DNA from: Larix kaempferi
Taxonomy: Eukaryota; Streptophyta; Pinopsida; Pinales; Pinaceae
Assembly (NCBI GenBank): GCA_027924585.1
Contig: BSBM01000372.1
Span: 7,733,001 to 7,797,000 of the forward strand
Length of the DNA stretch: 64,000 bases
Reading direction: 5' to 3'
In this document: positions 1 to 10,571 of the stretch, piece by piece
Numbering within the stretch: the stretch's first letter is position 1
How the letters are laid out: each line of letters opens with the position of its first letter
Program-made: the position numbers and the translations under genes
The notes under the pieces: generated by a model
Seen by the model: only the letters and a program-made list of their open reading frames with translations
What the model was told of the DNA's origin: nothing
Databases searched by the model: none

Positions 1-626
1 TTAGCCAACCCTAGGGCTTCCATCATTGTGGTGGGACAGAACATTTTGACCTCGGAGCGGATGGCATCCTTTAGACCACTGATAAAACAACTCCGGTAAA
101 AGTCATCAGACAATCCTTCGGTGTGGTTGGCTAGGTTCTCAAATTCGGTTTGATACTCTCTCACAGTTCCAATTTGGTGAAGTTTAGTGAGGGATCTGGT
201 GAAGTCATCAAAAGCACTAGGACCAAATCGTTGCAAAAGGAGCTAGAAAAAGTATGACCATTTGGGCTCTGGATGAGCCCTGATGTACCAATGGTACCAT
301 TGAAGAGCTTCCTATTCCAAGTGAAATGATGCCAGCAGAACTTTGTTGACATCAAAAGTATTATACAGACTGAAATACTATTATGCACGATAGATCCATC
401 CAATTGGATCAGTACCATTGAAGCGAGGAAAATCAAGCTTTGGACCACGAAAATTGCTGGAAGAAGAGAACCCATTGTCTGATGAAGACTCGGACTGTCG
501 TTTGTTGTTCATAGCTGAATGTTCAAGATGGAGGCCGAGAAATTTTTCATCCAGATCCTGGAGTTTGGCTTGGATGGCTGCAAGTGCTTCTTCCATGGTA
601 TTTGCTCCTGCACGGGTGACAACCAT
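1..626 (-). pseudogene. gag: Gypsy gag polyprotein, N-terminal fragment, broken
   Basis: The frame starts at 626 (MVVTRAGANTMEE) and reads about 80 residues: a short coiled region, a serine-rich linker and the conserved PKLDFPRFNGTDPIGW stretch. It then hits a stop after GWIYRA at 381. Below that stop the same strand still encodes recognisable gag core, including ALQWYHWY, a segment ending FDDFTRSLTKLHQIGTV and YQTEFENLANHTEGLSD, reaching the window edge at MMEALGLA. The product would be the structural capsid protein of a gypsy retrotransposon. At least two stops break it, so it is a pseudogene here. The C-terminal half, with any zinc knuckle and protease, is outside the window. Confidence 0.8.
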
Positions 627-1597
627 AACCAGGAGTTTTTTTTTTTTTTTTTTTGACTGGGTAGGAAAACAAAAACAGAAACTGCTTCAGTAAGGGAAAA
701 TATGGACTTGGGAAAAAATATGAAGGGTAATTGGGGTTTGACTAGGTGTTGGACACTGTCGACTAGAGAGGGAAGCCAAAAATGAGGATTTCAGAAGCGG
801 GGTGAAAGAATGGGAAAATTTGGCAGAGGGGTACAAAGAAGCAGAATTCAGAAAGGAACTCTTAGGTAAAATTTGAAGGTGATTGGGTGAAATCTGAGGA
901 AGTTATGGCAAACCCTAAAAATAGACAAATGTGGGATTTCGGGCTTTGGGAAGGGGAATTGGGGATAGGGTCCTCAGGAATGAAATATGCAGAATGGGAT
1001 GACAGGGGTTCCCCGAAAATTTCAAGGGAAACAGAGTGAAAACAAGGGAGATATGGGCAAAAAACTGAATTTCAGACTAGAGCGGCTACGGCTCGGAAGC
1101 GATCTAGAACAGCGCCGAATGGATTGAAAATGGCTGGATCTGGAACGGCTTGCAAAATGGATCTAAAATGACGCAGTAGTGATCGACAATAGTTCAGCTG
1201 AAAGTAGATATGGACCCCAGGTATGTGCGGCTTCCTAACAGTTCAGGGGTTTCACTCGGCCACCAATGGTGTCTGACGGCTTGCGTATTGGGGCAATACC
1301 CCTCAGTCCACGGGTCAGGTAAAACTAATAACCGCTTTGCCACAAACGACAGCTCTTGGTTTACCTCACGAGTGGGAACTAGTCAATCAGGTAGGGGTCG
1401 TTGCCCTTTTCGCTGGCAGGTCCTCTCAATGGGCCAGCTACTTCGGGGTTCCTATGGTACTCCTCACAATGAGTTTTAGGGCTTATTCCCAAGTACTTCC
1501 CACAGTTAAGCGGATAGGGATTATTCCCAAATACGAACCTGCAACAGATGCGAAAAAAAAAATTGGCAGAAATTTCACCTAGCGAGCCCAAGAAAGT
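627..1597 (-). other. Untranslated leader between primer site and gag
   Basis: There are 971 bases between the primer-binding site and the gag start. Only short open frames occur, and none resembles a known protein. A run of about 17 T lies at 636-652 on the plus strand, just upstream of the gag ATG. A long leader is normal for plant gypsy elements. Confidence 0.6.
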
Positions 1598-1609
1598 GCT
1601 CTGATACCA
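1598..1609 (-). other. Primer-binding site (tRNA-iMet type)
   Basis: The minus strand reads TGGTATCAGAGC, complementary to the 3' end of plant initiator methionine tRNA. It lies two bases inside the LTR end (ACA), the normal spacing, and fixes the element as minus-strand. Confidence 0.9.
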
Positions 1610-1611
1610 GA

Positions 1612-1985
1612 TGTGATGCACCTGCAACAATTAATTGATACGTATATGCGAAATAGCAGAAATGACAGAACTCAGAATCACTTTTATATTGATCACAGGC
1701 CACTCCAAGGGGGCAACCTCCTATGAGCAAGCTCAATACAAATAACTTCACGGTGCCTTCATAGGTCTCAACACACACTTATATACTAAGTCTAGGCGCC
1801 AATACTATGGGTCAAAACCATGGGCCATTACAAACTATGGATCAACAATACTACGGGCGATTTACAAAGCATATGCGCCAACACAATAACACAAACTATT
1901 GATCAACAAATACTACGGGACGACTTACAAAGCATATGCATCCAATAACAACATACTAACAAAGTAAAGACATGGGTTCCTAACA
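1612..1985 (-). repeat. 5' LTR of the chromovirus-like element (374 bp)
   Basis: On the minus strand the segment begins TGTTAGGAACCC and ends GGTGCATCACA, with TGT...ACA termini. It is followed directly by the primer site. The outer side (1986 onward) is sequence homologous to the other two Tat-like copies, for example near 29310 and 42210, which independently places the LTR edge at 1985. Confidence 0.85.
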
Positions 1986-2799
1986 TATAGATATGAACTG
2001 GTGGATCTGTAGGGGTCCAATTCCATCCCAAGTTAGGATATTGGAACTCTGAGCAAAAGACATCAATAATGTAGGATGAAAAGAAGAAGTGTGGCTTCCT
2101 CAGGGCAAGAGCCTTCTAATAGTTTTGGATATCTATTTTAAGTTATGATGATAGGATAGATGCCCAAGGGAAGGATTCTCCCGTTGTTAACACATGATGA
2201 GCTATTGGAGCCCATTCAGCTTTGAAGACTAAAAAATTTGGAAGGCCAAAGAGCTTGTAGAGCATGGATTCCAGTAACGAGTAAGTCTCCCAAAACCAGG
2301 AAATCGGGTAGAGGTTATTAGCCTTTGGCACAAAGCTACTAGGTTTAATCATCCATGACTTCATCATTTCATCGAAATTATACCTGGTTTTAGAGGATTG
2401 TATGAATTCAGGGCTAAGGGTCTGCATAGCCGACTTAAGAGAAAAAGCTCTGATAAAGACTTCAGGGCAGAAGGTTGTAAATTGTGACACCGTCCTATCA
2501 TTAAATAATCGGTCTTTAGGGTTAGCATTTTCCACTATCCATTTAACTAGGTCTGTTTAAGGTAGGAGAGCAGGCCGGGCAACAATGGCATGCAATTGAG
2601 AAGACCTAATCTTCTCATATGCAGGTCGGTCTTCTTTGATGTCTGAAACGTCATATTTATCAAATATTGAATAGACTTTTGACGAGTCCATTTGATAGGT
2701 TTCAGTAACCTTCTCACTGGTATTTGAGAAGATACCGAAATTCAGGTCTTTAGTCAGCAAATCCTTGTGAATTGTCTTAGAGCGAGTGTTGCGTGACAT
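1986..2799 (-). pseudogene. ORF1 of unit 1, N-terminal fragment
   Basis: The frame begins MSRNTRSKTIHKDLLTKD at 2799 and matches, with scattered changes, the N-terminal ~270 codons of the ORF1 copies at 43015 and 30116. Recognisable shared stretches are FCPEVFIRAFSLKSAMQ, RYNFDEMMKSWMIKPSSF and EWAPIAHHVLTTGESFPWA. There is a break near 2555, and the reading is cut at 1986 by the LTR of the inserted chromovirus-like element. I do not recognise the protein family. What remains is only a position marker showing that a third unit once followed unit 2. Confidence 0.7.
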
Positions 2800-3045
2800 T
2801 TTGGAAAATCTTGGAAATTCTGAAAATAACTCAAAATTCGTGAGAATGAACCCTAGTAAGAAATCCATAGTAAAATCCACGTAGCATAGTAAATTCCGAC
2901 AGTGAAAATGATAAAAAAAACTAGGAAAAATTGTATATTTATCGATTTTTGTTGGGTCAAATCTAAGTCGTAGGATTATAGGAAATGAGCGGCTGAGATT
3001 ACCCCTGCGGGATCGGGTCATATATTTTATTTTCAAAGACACCAC
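2800..3045 (-). repeat. Unit 1 leader remnant and deletion junction
   Basis: This segment matches 30117-30358 and 43016-43253 (leader just before ORF1). At 3043-3046 it switches abruptly to sequence that in unit 3 lies at 31777. The ~1.42 kb between those points, including the palindrome array and the upstream border, is missing here. The joint has only two or three bases of shared sequence, which suggests an end-joining deletion. Confidence 0.7.
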
Positions 3046-3681
3046 CATGGCTTGGTGACCATATGATAGTGGCATTACTCACTGATGCTTTGTAGATCAT
3101 GAATAGACTGACCTGTGATAGGATCTTCCACCTTTCAGTAAAATGAAAGTCATCTTCCAAGTTTGGTGCCTTGGTGTGAAGATGTCATTCCACTCACATC
3201 TATGAACCTCATGGGTTGGCTTGTGATAAGGCCCCCCATCTTGTAATCGACAATTATTAAATAATATCATTTTTCAAGGTGATTGTGATAGGATCCAGAG
3301 CAGATAAAGGTTGACCAGGCTATTAAGATATGTTGTACTAGACTGATGAAACATAGGGCAAGAAACCAGCTACTTTCCACAACCTCAAATAAACAAATAA
3401 AGCATGTATAATATAATGACCAAGGTGGAAAGATATCAATCAAAGTTCTGCAACTAATGACTGTCTATTCTTTGTAAAACAAATTCTGCCATAGGTTGAG
3501 AAAAGCCAACATTGACAGAGCATTCCAAAACTTCAATTCAGATTATCCTAGAGACAAGCTGGCCATCAACCATTACCAAATGTATAGAGTTTATTAAAAA
3601 GGAAAACCAATAAAGAAAAACCAATCAAAACAAAGAAAATACAAAACACACCAAACTTCTGTACAGTTTGCATCAAATTGT
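3046..3681 (-). repeat. 3' tail of unit 2 after integrase, non-coding
   Basis: It is collinear with 31777-32403 in unit 3. No coding frame was recognised. It contains the block near 3045-3240 (CACCATGGCTTGGTGACCAT ... GTGATAAGGCCCCCCATC) that occurs as diverged repeats in the longer unit 3 tail. Confidence 0.6.
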
Positions 3682-4829
3682 TCATACAAAATACTTTTTT
3701 AGCAGAGAAACATTCACTGGATAGGTGTCAATAACCCCTTCCAATGTCTGTAATTGAACAGTACTAGAACCAATCTTTTCTATAACAATGAAAAGTCCTA
3801 GCCAAAGGTGATGAAACTTGGTATAATCATTTTTATCCTTATGTTGATTATCCCATCTCAATACCAAATCTCCTACTGAAAATTCCCTCTCAGAAGAGGA
3901 TTTCTCATTGAACCATCTTTTAACCATCTGTTGATGATGATGTAATTTGTTTTTATCCATTTCCGTGTCTTCCCCCAACTTAAGTAAGGTATCAATTCTC
4001 TATTGAAGAGGAGAGGAATCATCTTCTTGGATGGATTGGTCTACATGTAATGAGGGAATGGTGAGGTTAGATGGTAGGATGGCTTCCTTGCCATAGACCA
4101 GACAATAGGGAGAGTTTCCAATAGATGCCTTTGGGGTGATTTCATCTGTCCAAAGAGCATTATAAGGTTGTGTGTGCCAATCTTTGTGATGAGAGGATAT
4201 TGTCTTCTTCAAAATATTTATCAGGTTCTTGTTAGAAGATTCAGCAAGCCCATTACCCTGAGGATAATAATTGGCAGAAAATTTTAGTTTGATCCATTTT
4301 TTAAGGGCATACTATGTCAAATCAATTGAGGAAAATTAGGATGCATTGTCAAAGACAAGATACTCAGGAGCACCAAACCTTGTAACTATCTGGCTTCCAA
4401 GGAAAGATATTACTTGGTTTTTGTTACACTGCCTTAGAGGGACTGCCTCTACCCATCTGGTAAAGTAGTTAGTTACTGTAAGGATATACCTATGTTGCAA
4501 GGATGAAACAAGATTAATTGGTCCAACAAAATCCAGTCCCCATTGCTGAAATGGAAACTGAATTGTTACTGGCTGCAAAGGAAAAGCAGGTTTTTTGAAT
4601 TTCCCTGCACACTTTTGACATTGTTCACACCTTCTAACATGAGAATAGGCATCCTTAAACAGAGTAGGCCAATAATATCCATCTCTGAGAATCTTGTGTG
4701 TTGTGGTTTCACCTGAAAAATGGCCTCCAGCAGGTCCTGCATGAAATTGAAAAAGAATGTCATCAGTCTCATTTTTCTCCAAACATCTAAGGAAAACTCC
4801 ATCATAATTTTTTCTAAACAAAACTCCAT
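3682..4829 (-). pseudogene. int: Integrase of unit 2 (Tat-like), broken
   Basis: Integrase inserts element cDNA into the host genome. On the minus strand from 4829 the zinc-binding segment is visible (HAGPAGGH ... CEQCQKC), then the catalytic core with WGLDFVGPI (first Asp), VFDNAS (second Asp) and, after a stop near 4336, GNGLAESSNKN (Glu). The C-terminal part has FSVGDLVLRWDNQHKDKNDY and WLGLFIVIEKIG, resembling a GPY/F-type module, and ends LLKKYFV at 3682. At least two stops interrupt it, near 4336 and 3999. Order and content match unit 3 (32404-33542). Confidence 0.85.
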
Positions 4830-5046
4830 TAATAAATTGATAAGGGGCAGACTTTAATCTTAAATCTCTGAGTTTTTTGAATTCAAGGGTTTGAGGAGAA
4901 AACCCATGGTTTCGAAAAAACTTGATATGATCTTACCAGTCAGATGTTGGAGTATCTATGGCATTAACAAAACCTGTAGGAACATTTTCCTCCCGCTCCC
5001 ATTCATTCTGCTGCTGAACATGATCATTCGACTAGGCAGTAAGAAA

Positions 5047-5440
5047 TCACAAACCTTTCCCTTTTACAATCTTCACTGACCTGATTTCCAGGTCATATTC
5101 CTGCAAAGTTGTCATCCAATGGGCTCTTTTCTCGCCTAGTTCTTTCTGGAATAGCACATTTCTAATGGTTGTGTATGGCACAATCACCTTTGTTCGAGAC
5201 TTCAATAAGTATGGCCTGTAATGTTTCAAAGACTTGTAGACTGCATAATCCTGCTTGTCAATTTGGGAGTAGTTAAGTTCTGCTCCCTTAAACCTTGAGC
5301 TCATGAACGAAATTGGAATCTCAACATCATTATCATGCTCTTGCATCAAGACAACTGCATAAGAAAAATTAGTAGCAAAGGAATAGAGAATGAAGTCCTT
5401 GTTGAAATCTAGGGACATTAGAGCAGGGGCTTCTGCAATG
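5047..5440 (-). pseudogene. Gypsy RNase H domain of unit 2
   Basis: This is the ordinary Ty3/gypsy RNase H that follows RT and degrades the RNA strand of the RNA:DNA hybrid. Seen: ILYSFATNFSYAVVLMQEHD, ISFMSSRFKGAELNYSQIDK and a stretch ending RAHWMTTLQEYDLEI, in the order typical of gypsy RT-linked RNase H. It lies directly after the RT connection region (5440-5590). It is a second RNase H, separate from the archaeal-type one at about 6790-7190. The frame closes at 5047, and the link to integrase (4830-5046) contains stops. Confidence 0.85.
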
Positions 5441-5559
5441 GCCCTTCGAATTTCAACAAATGCATCCTTTTGTTCTTGAGACCAGCTAAAATGTACATAT
5501 TTTTTAACTAAATGTTGTAATGGCTTAACAATTTGTGCAAAATTTGGAACAAGCCTACG

Positions 5560-6330
5560 TACAAAATTGATCTTATCGAGGAATGATTACATGGATTTGT
5601 GCGAACCAGGAAAACCAATATTTGAAATGGCTTCAGTACATTCAGGATCAATAATCATACCTTCCTTAGAAACAATGAAATCCGGGAGCTTACCTTCAGT
5701 TACTGAAAATATGGATTTCTTGGGGTTCAGTGAAATCTTGTACTTCCTGCAGCGTTCAAAAACCTGTTTCAAAGCAGATAAGTTTTCATGTCATTTTTTT
5801 GAATAGACAATGATATCATCTAAGTATACTATGACAGAATTATGCATCAAACCTATGAAAGCTATATGCATAGCTCTCTGAAATGTGGCTTCTGCATTAA
5901 TCAACCCAAAGGGCATTCGCCTGTAGGCGAAGGTACCCCAGGGGGTTCTTAAAGTTGTTTTCAGTTGGTCATCAAGGGCAACGATGACTTGGTTGTATCT
6001 TGAAAAACCATCTAGGAGATAGAACATCTCTTACCCAGCCACCTTTTGCAGAATCTGTTCCATGGGAGGAACAAGGTAGTTATCCTTTTCGGAAGCTCTG
6101 TTCAAATTTCTGAAATTGACACAAAGTCTGATTTCCCCATTCTTTTTTCGAACAGGTACTAAATTGGCTATCCATTGTGTGTGTCTGAGAGGGAATATGA
6201 TTCTAGCTGTCAACAACTTTTCAAGTTTTTTCTTTACAGAGGGTTCCAAACTAGGATGCATTTTCTTTAGTTTATGTTGGTAAGGTTTCACTTCTGGCTT
6301 CATCGATATGTTATTATGCATAATGCTAGT
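5560..6330 (-). pseudogene. Reverse transcriptase of unit 2
   Basis: Gypsy RT copies the element RNA into DNA. Visible motifs on the minus strand: TARIIFPLRHTQWIANLVPV and KKNGEIRLCVNFRNLNRA (6321-6090), PWGTFAYRRMPFGLINAEAT (near 5930) and the catalytic YLDD in VIVYLDDIIVYSKK (near 5810). Then LNPKKSIFSVTEGKLPDFIV leads into the connection domain. Stops at about 6030 and 5788 break the frame; otherwise the domain is complete and aligns with unit 3 (34310-35060). The Tat-branch assignment rests mainly on the flanking extra RNase H. Confidence 0.88.
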
Positions 6331-6498
6331 ATCAAAGGTTTTCAGTTTGTCATAGGTCCATGTAAAAACATCCTTGTATTATTTACACAGTCTGATGAAA
6401 GCTCTTCTTTCTTCAATAGAGCAGTCAAATCCAAGGTTGATAAATCGGGGATTATGTTCAGTACCAAGGTTGATTGGCTCATAGTTCAAAGATGAACT

Positions 6499-7200
6499 CT
6501 ATGTCTTACAGCTGGTCTTGTGTTTAAACTTATCTTGCAAGGAATAGAACTTTTCTAGGTTGATCACTAATTTTGGAATAATGTTGTAGGGATCAGTCAA
6601 ATATTTTTCATGCTCAGCTTCATCTATCGCCATATCTTGAAAGGTATCTTGAGCTGAGAGAAAGTCTAGGATCTGTTGATCATCATCAAACACTTTCCAT
6701 CTTGTTACATTATCAGGGATGGAAGGCCTGTACATGAGTTCTATTGAAAACGTTTTAGGTGACAAGCCTTCTGGTGGAATCAGCCTAGATGCAGTATTTT
6801 CTAAAAGGTTAGCATCAAAGTTCTGTGACCTAGGGACAAACTTGATGTTGAATGCAATGAAATAATTGGTGAATTCTCTTACCATCTTTTGATAATTAGT
6901 TAAACGACGAGACAGACAGTGTATCTTGTTCCTTACATGTTTAACTATGATTTCAGAATCACCAAAACATTCTATCACTTGTGCACCCATATCAATGGCC
7001 TTTTTGAGTCCCTGCACCAGACCCTCATATTCAGCTACGTTACTTGTACATTCAAATTCAAGTCCACAAGCGATCATGGTCTTAGTCCCTTTAGGATCAA
7101 TAAGGACACAACCTGCACCAGCTCCATCCTTGGATCTGGAGCCATCAAAAAATCAATTCCATGCAATAAGATAAATTCTAAAATTTGTATTAACATTATA
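6499..7200 (-). pseudogene. Archaeal-type RNase H (aRNH) plus linker of unit 2, N-terminal to RT
   Basis: Seen on the minus strand: FFDGSRSKDGAGAG (first Asp, near 7150), NVAEYEGLVQGLKKA (Glu), ECFGDSEIIVKHVRNK (Asp) and a closing SQNFDANLLENTASRL. This is the four-acidic-residue layout of a type I RNase H of the prokaryote/plant kind, clearly different from the gypsy RNase H at 5047-5440. A linker (PEGLSPKTFSIELMYRPS, then about 80 acidic residues) follows before RT begins. A second RNase H is a known hallmark of Tat elements. In the layouts I know best it lies after the gypsy RNase H, so a position before RT is notable. A TGA just before FFDGS and a stop at 6499 break the frame. Confidence 0.82.
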
Positions 7201-7511
7201 CACATTATGTACAATAGTTTCAAAGAATGGTAGAGTAGTAACATTGGCAATCTGAGATTCATTTTGTACATTCGCATTTGGTGAAGAATCAGCTGGCAAG
7301 TCCCCAAAGAAGGTATCAAATTGGAAATGATCAATATGTGAACTGAAATAACAAGCAAGTTCACTTGAATCATTAAGGTCAGTGATTGTTTGCTTCATAA
7401 AAGGTTCCTACTGATCTTAATCTTGTTTGGTTGTCCATTGTAGGGTAGCCATAGGTGAGACCAATCAATGGAAAAGTAGCCCTTAAGCTTCTCTGACCAA
7501 TCTCTGCTCAG

Positions 7512-9238
7512 TCACATTCCATAGGCTTCCGGGATGTCAGCTACAACAATATCAATGGTGTGGTGAATCCGAGGATTAGTAGATAATGTCAACAACACAT
7601 TTCTCAATCTCCCCACTACCCTTACATTGGATCTGTCAAGCTCGACAATCTGAGTAGGACAGGGTTCCCAAGTGGCATTTAATTTCCTACAAACAGACAG
7701 AGGCATCACATTGGAGGAAGATCCTAAGTCTACCATGCAATTGTGTACATTTATGTTGACGATTTCAAAGGTAAGCAAGAAAGGAGGTGTCCTCTTGCTT
7801 CCAGATTTCTAATCTTCTGGTTTAGCAAAAGAATCTAAGTTATTTTTTTTTATTCCCTTGGTTGTTTGATTATCAGGCTTTTAGGTAAATAATCACTCAT
7901 AGAAGGGATTCTCAGAAGTTCAAACAAAGAAATGTTTGCTTTAACTCTTTTTAAATCTTCAGCCAAACTGTACACCAATTCAGGAATGACAGTGTCTTTT
8001 TGAGGAACAGTTTTTCTTTTGTTGGGAGGTGTTGTTGAAGATGAAGGTTCCTAAGCAGGTTGTGGTCTTGATCTAGTATGGTAAGGATGTTGAACATTGA
8101 ACATTGTCTCAGGTTCTTTTTCTTCTTCATTCATTGGGAGTTCATAAAATTAGCTTATAGTATTAGTCTGTGGATCCTCTTCTTCTTCTCCTTGTTCTGA
8201 TAACTGTGGATCTTGGTTTGTTTTATCTTCAGAAGATTCATGGGAATTTTGTGATTCTGTGCCCAAATCTTTGAAGATAGAATAAATTTCTTCAGATGTT
8301 ATCCCTTCATTGGGATTAGGAGATGGTGGATTTTGGGTAGGTTGATAAGGTCTCCTAAAAGGTGGCCTTGCAAAACCTCTATTATTATTTTGATTCTCAT
8401 TATTATTCTTTTTTAAATCAACCATCTCATTTGACATTTTCTGGAGAAACTTTTTAATATCTGTCATTTCAAAGGCATCTTTGTTTTGGGTAGTGGGTTT
8501 GGGAGCATTATCAATTTTCTTTCTAGATGTGGAGGGTTGTTCTTCTAAAGCATTTGGATTATCTTTCAGACAATAAATATACTTTTCAACCTGAATGGCT
8601 TCAGCATAAGCTTCAAACAAGTTTTCTTTGTGTGCTCTTTTTACCCACATTGCAATAGGAACAGATAGACCTTTTCATAATAGGAAACCAATAGTTCTTC
8701 TGCAGGAAGAAGAGTGGCTGGGATCCTATTTTTCAGATAAGAGAATCTATGATTGTAATCTTTGACCCTTTCTTTACTTCTCATCTTCATAGAAGACAAT
8801 TCTAAAACTAGATCTTGTGGAGTTTTATCATCCCCAAACTTCTGGATAAACAATCTTTCAAACTCATCCCAAGAAGTTATGGATCTGGCTTCCAAAGCAA
8901 AGTACCATGTGGATGCCTTACCTTCAAATGTATAGGGGAATAGTCTGCAAACCACATCGTCATGGACAACACTCCTAAGTCTAATGTCCTGTATGAAGGT
9001 TTTAATATGGTCTAATGTAGGTGACTTATCATCTGGATTGAACTTAGGAAGCCAGTTCTCAGGGTTTTTAGGCAATCTATGTTGATCTCCAAGTATAAAC
9101 ACAGCATCTTGGTCAATCCAATGTCTGTTATGCCCTTCTCCAGCCGTTGGTGGTTCTTCGTCTTCTTCAGATGAAGAACTAGAAGAATGTTCACTTTTAG
9201 ATGAGGAGGATGATGATGAAGGAGGAGAAGGTGGTGGT
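7512..9238 (-). pseudogene. gag-pro: gag C-terminal part and protease of unit 2
   Basis: Gag core residues are clear at 9102-8641: HRLPKNPENWLPKFNPDDKS, YTFEGKASTWYFALEARSI, FERLFIQKFGDDKTPQDL and YLKNRIPATLLPAEELLVSY. Next come a low-complexity Asn/Pro/Arg region (RPPFRRPYQPTQNPP) and an acidic segment. No CCHC zinc knuckle is visible. Protease follows at 7778-7512 with VDLGSSSNVMPLSVCRKL; the usual D-S/T-G motif is changed to D-L-G. Frame breaks occur near 8640 and 8150, and between 8150 and 7780. The N-terminal part of this gag was carried to 25029-25489 when the 15.8-kb element inserted at 9238/25024. Confidence 0.8.
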
Positions 9239-10557
9239 TGTTGGTTGGATTAATTGTCTAATTAAATAAACAATTGAAACTACCAGAACATAAATTATCA
9301 ACTCGAGGAAGTCTTTTATTTCAAAGATATCGTTCAAAATGTATGCAAGCACAATTTCTACCTAACACTGTCGATCTATTGGTATGAAATCGAAACTCAT
9401 TGTAAACTAGATCACACCTTCTTCAAAACAAATCAAACCTTCAACTTATTCATAAAACCAAACTGTAAATCTAACTTAAAACAAAATCAACTCTTTATGA
9501 AGCAAGATCTAATTGCATGAATCTAAAAGAAGTGTTATGTTGGCCAACGATCTATCAAAAGAAATTAACATAAATAACAACAACTATAAATCTATCAATG
9601 AAAGAAAGCGTGAACTAAATGATAAACAAATCTACACAACTACAATCAACACTATCAACATCTGCTCAGGGAAGAGGGCCCTTCCTCTACTGAGCAGAGC
9701 TAGATCTCCACAATGAAAGTCTACAACTCTAGAATTAAGAAATTGTCAGCATGAATTATCAGAATGAAAGTATTACAACAAAGTCTAGATGAAAACCTAC
9801 AGCATAACATTGCTTTCTCTCCTCCACCCAATACATCAGAATGATTACATATTTATACATAAAATCCTCTGAGGAGAATGAGAAACCGAATCTCCAACTT
9901 GTGATCTGTTTCAACCAATTGCTAATTTGTAAAACCGATCGCACCAGTAAATCTGAGAATTACACGTTTAGAGAACTAGCTGTACATATCAAATGGTGGC
10001 TTTGTTTGGCGATTTCATCACAAGTTAGGTAATTGAGGCCATTATGCACAAAACCCACGCTCCAGATTTTCGAGATTCTTCTCCATATGCCTACAAATCA
10101 CGACACAAATCAATGTTTTCTTATCTGGCATGCATTTTTGGTTAAGTCCGTTTGATCATGAGTTGGAGGTTGCCATGTTGGACTTGAGCACAAATTGAAA
10201 TCACAAATCCACATGATCAATCCTAGGAATGAAACCATGTTGTGAATCTTCATGCGGACGTGTGCTAGCATGCCAACTTTTGAGGCTTGAACCATGGCTA
10301 CTACTGCTGCTAATATGAAAAATCACTCCATAAACCATCATTAGTAAAATTATGCATAATAGTCTTCAATTCATCAAAAATAAAGGAAAATAATCATGAT
10401 TAACCACTAAAACATCAATGCAAGTAATATGGTATTTTACGTGCAGTTACAACAAATGGATGGAAAATGAAATGATAAATGGATAATAATAGGAAGAAGA
10501 TAGATGAAGTATATGTCGATAGGTGATGAAAATATGGACAAAATCCGTGATCCAACA
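9239..10557 (-). repeat. 3' LTR of the gag-only element
   Basis: It aligns along its whole length with 23708-25023, starts TGTTGGTTGG on the plus strand and ends CCAACA. Because the element is minus-strand, this is the 3' LTR. Small open frames inside it are not conserved and were not called. Confidence 0.93.
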
Positions 10558-10571
10558 GCTCCCCCAAACTG
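10558..10571 (-). other. Polypurine tract of the gag-only element
   Basis: The minus strand reads CAGTTTGGGGGAGC directly before the 3' LTR TGTTGG. A G-rich purine run abutting the 3' LTR is the expected plus-strand primer site. Confidence 0.8.

Larger units (their letters stand above)
1..1985 (-). mobile_element. Chromovirus-like Ty3/gypsy element, 5' part only
   Basis: Seen on the minus strand in order: an LTR (1612-1985), a tRNA-iMet primer site (1598-1609), a ~970-bp leader and the start of gag (626 down to 1). The rest lies left of the window, so pol cannot be examined. The primer site TGGTATCAGAGC and the gag sequence (start MVVTRAGA, then PKLDFPRFNGTDPIGWIYRA) fit chromovirus-type gypsy elements; the exact lineage is an inference. 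Upstream of its LTR, at 1986, the sequence jumps into the middle of the ORF1 block of the Tat-like array, where the other copies read on without a break. This element therefore inserted into unit 1 of that array. The target duplication cannot be checked because the other end is missing. Confidence 0.85.

Noticed and set aside
1337-1582. Plus-strand frame in the chromovirus-like leader
   Set aside because: It lies opposite the element's own strand, next to the primer site, with no recognisable product.
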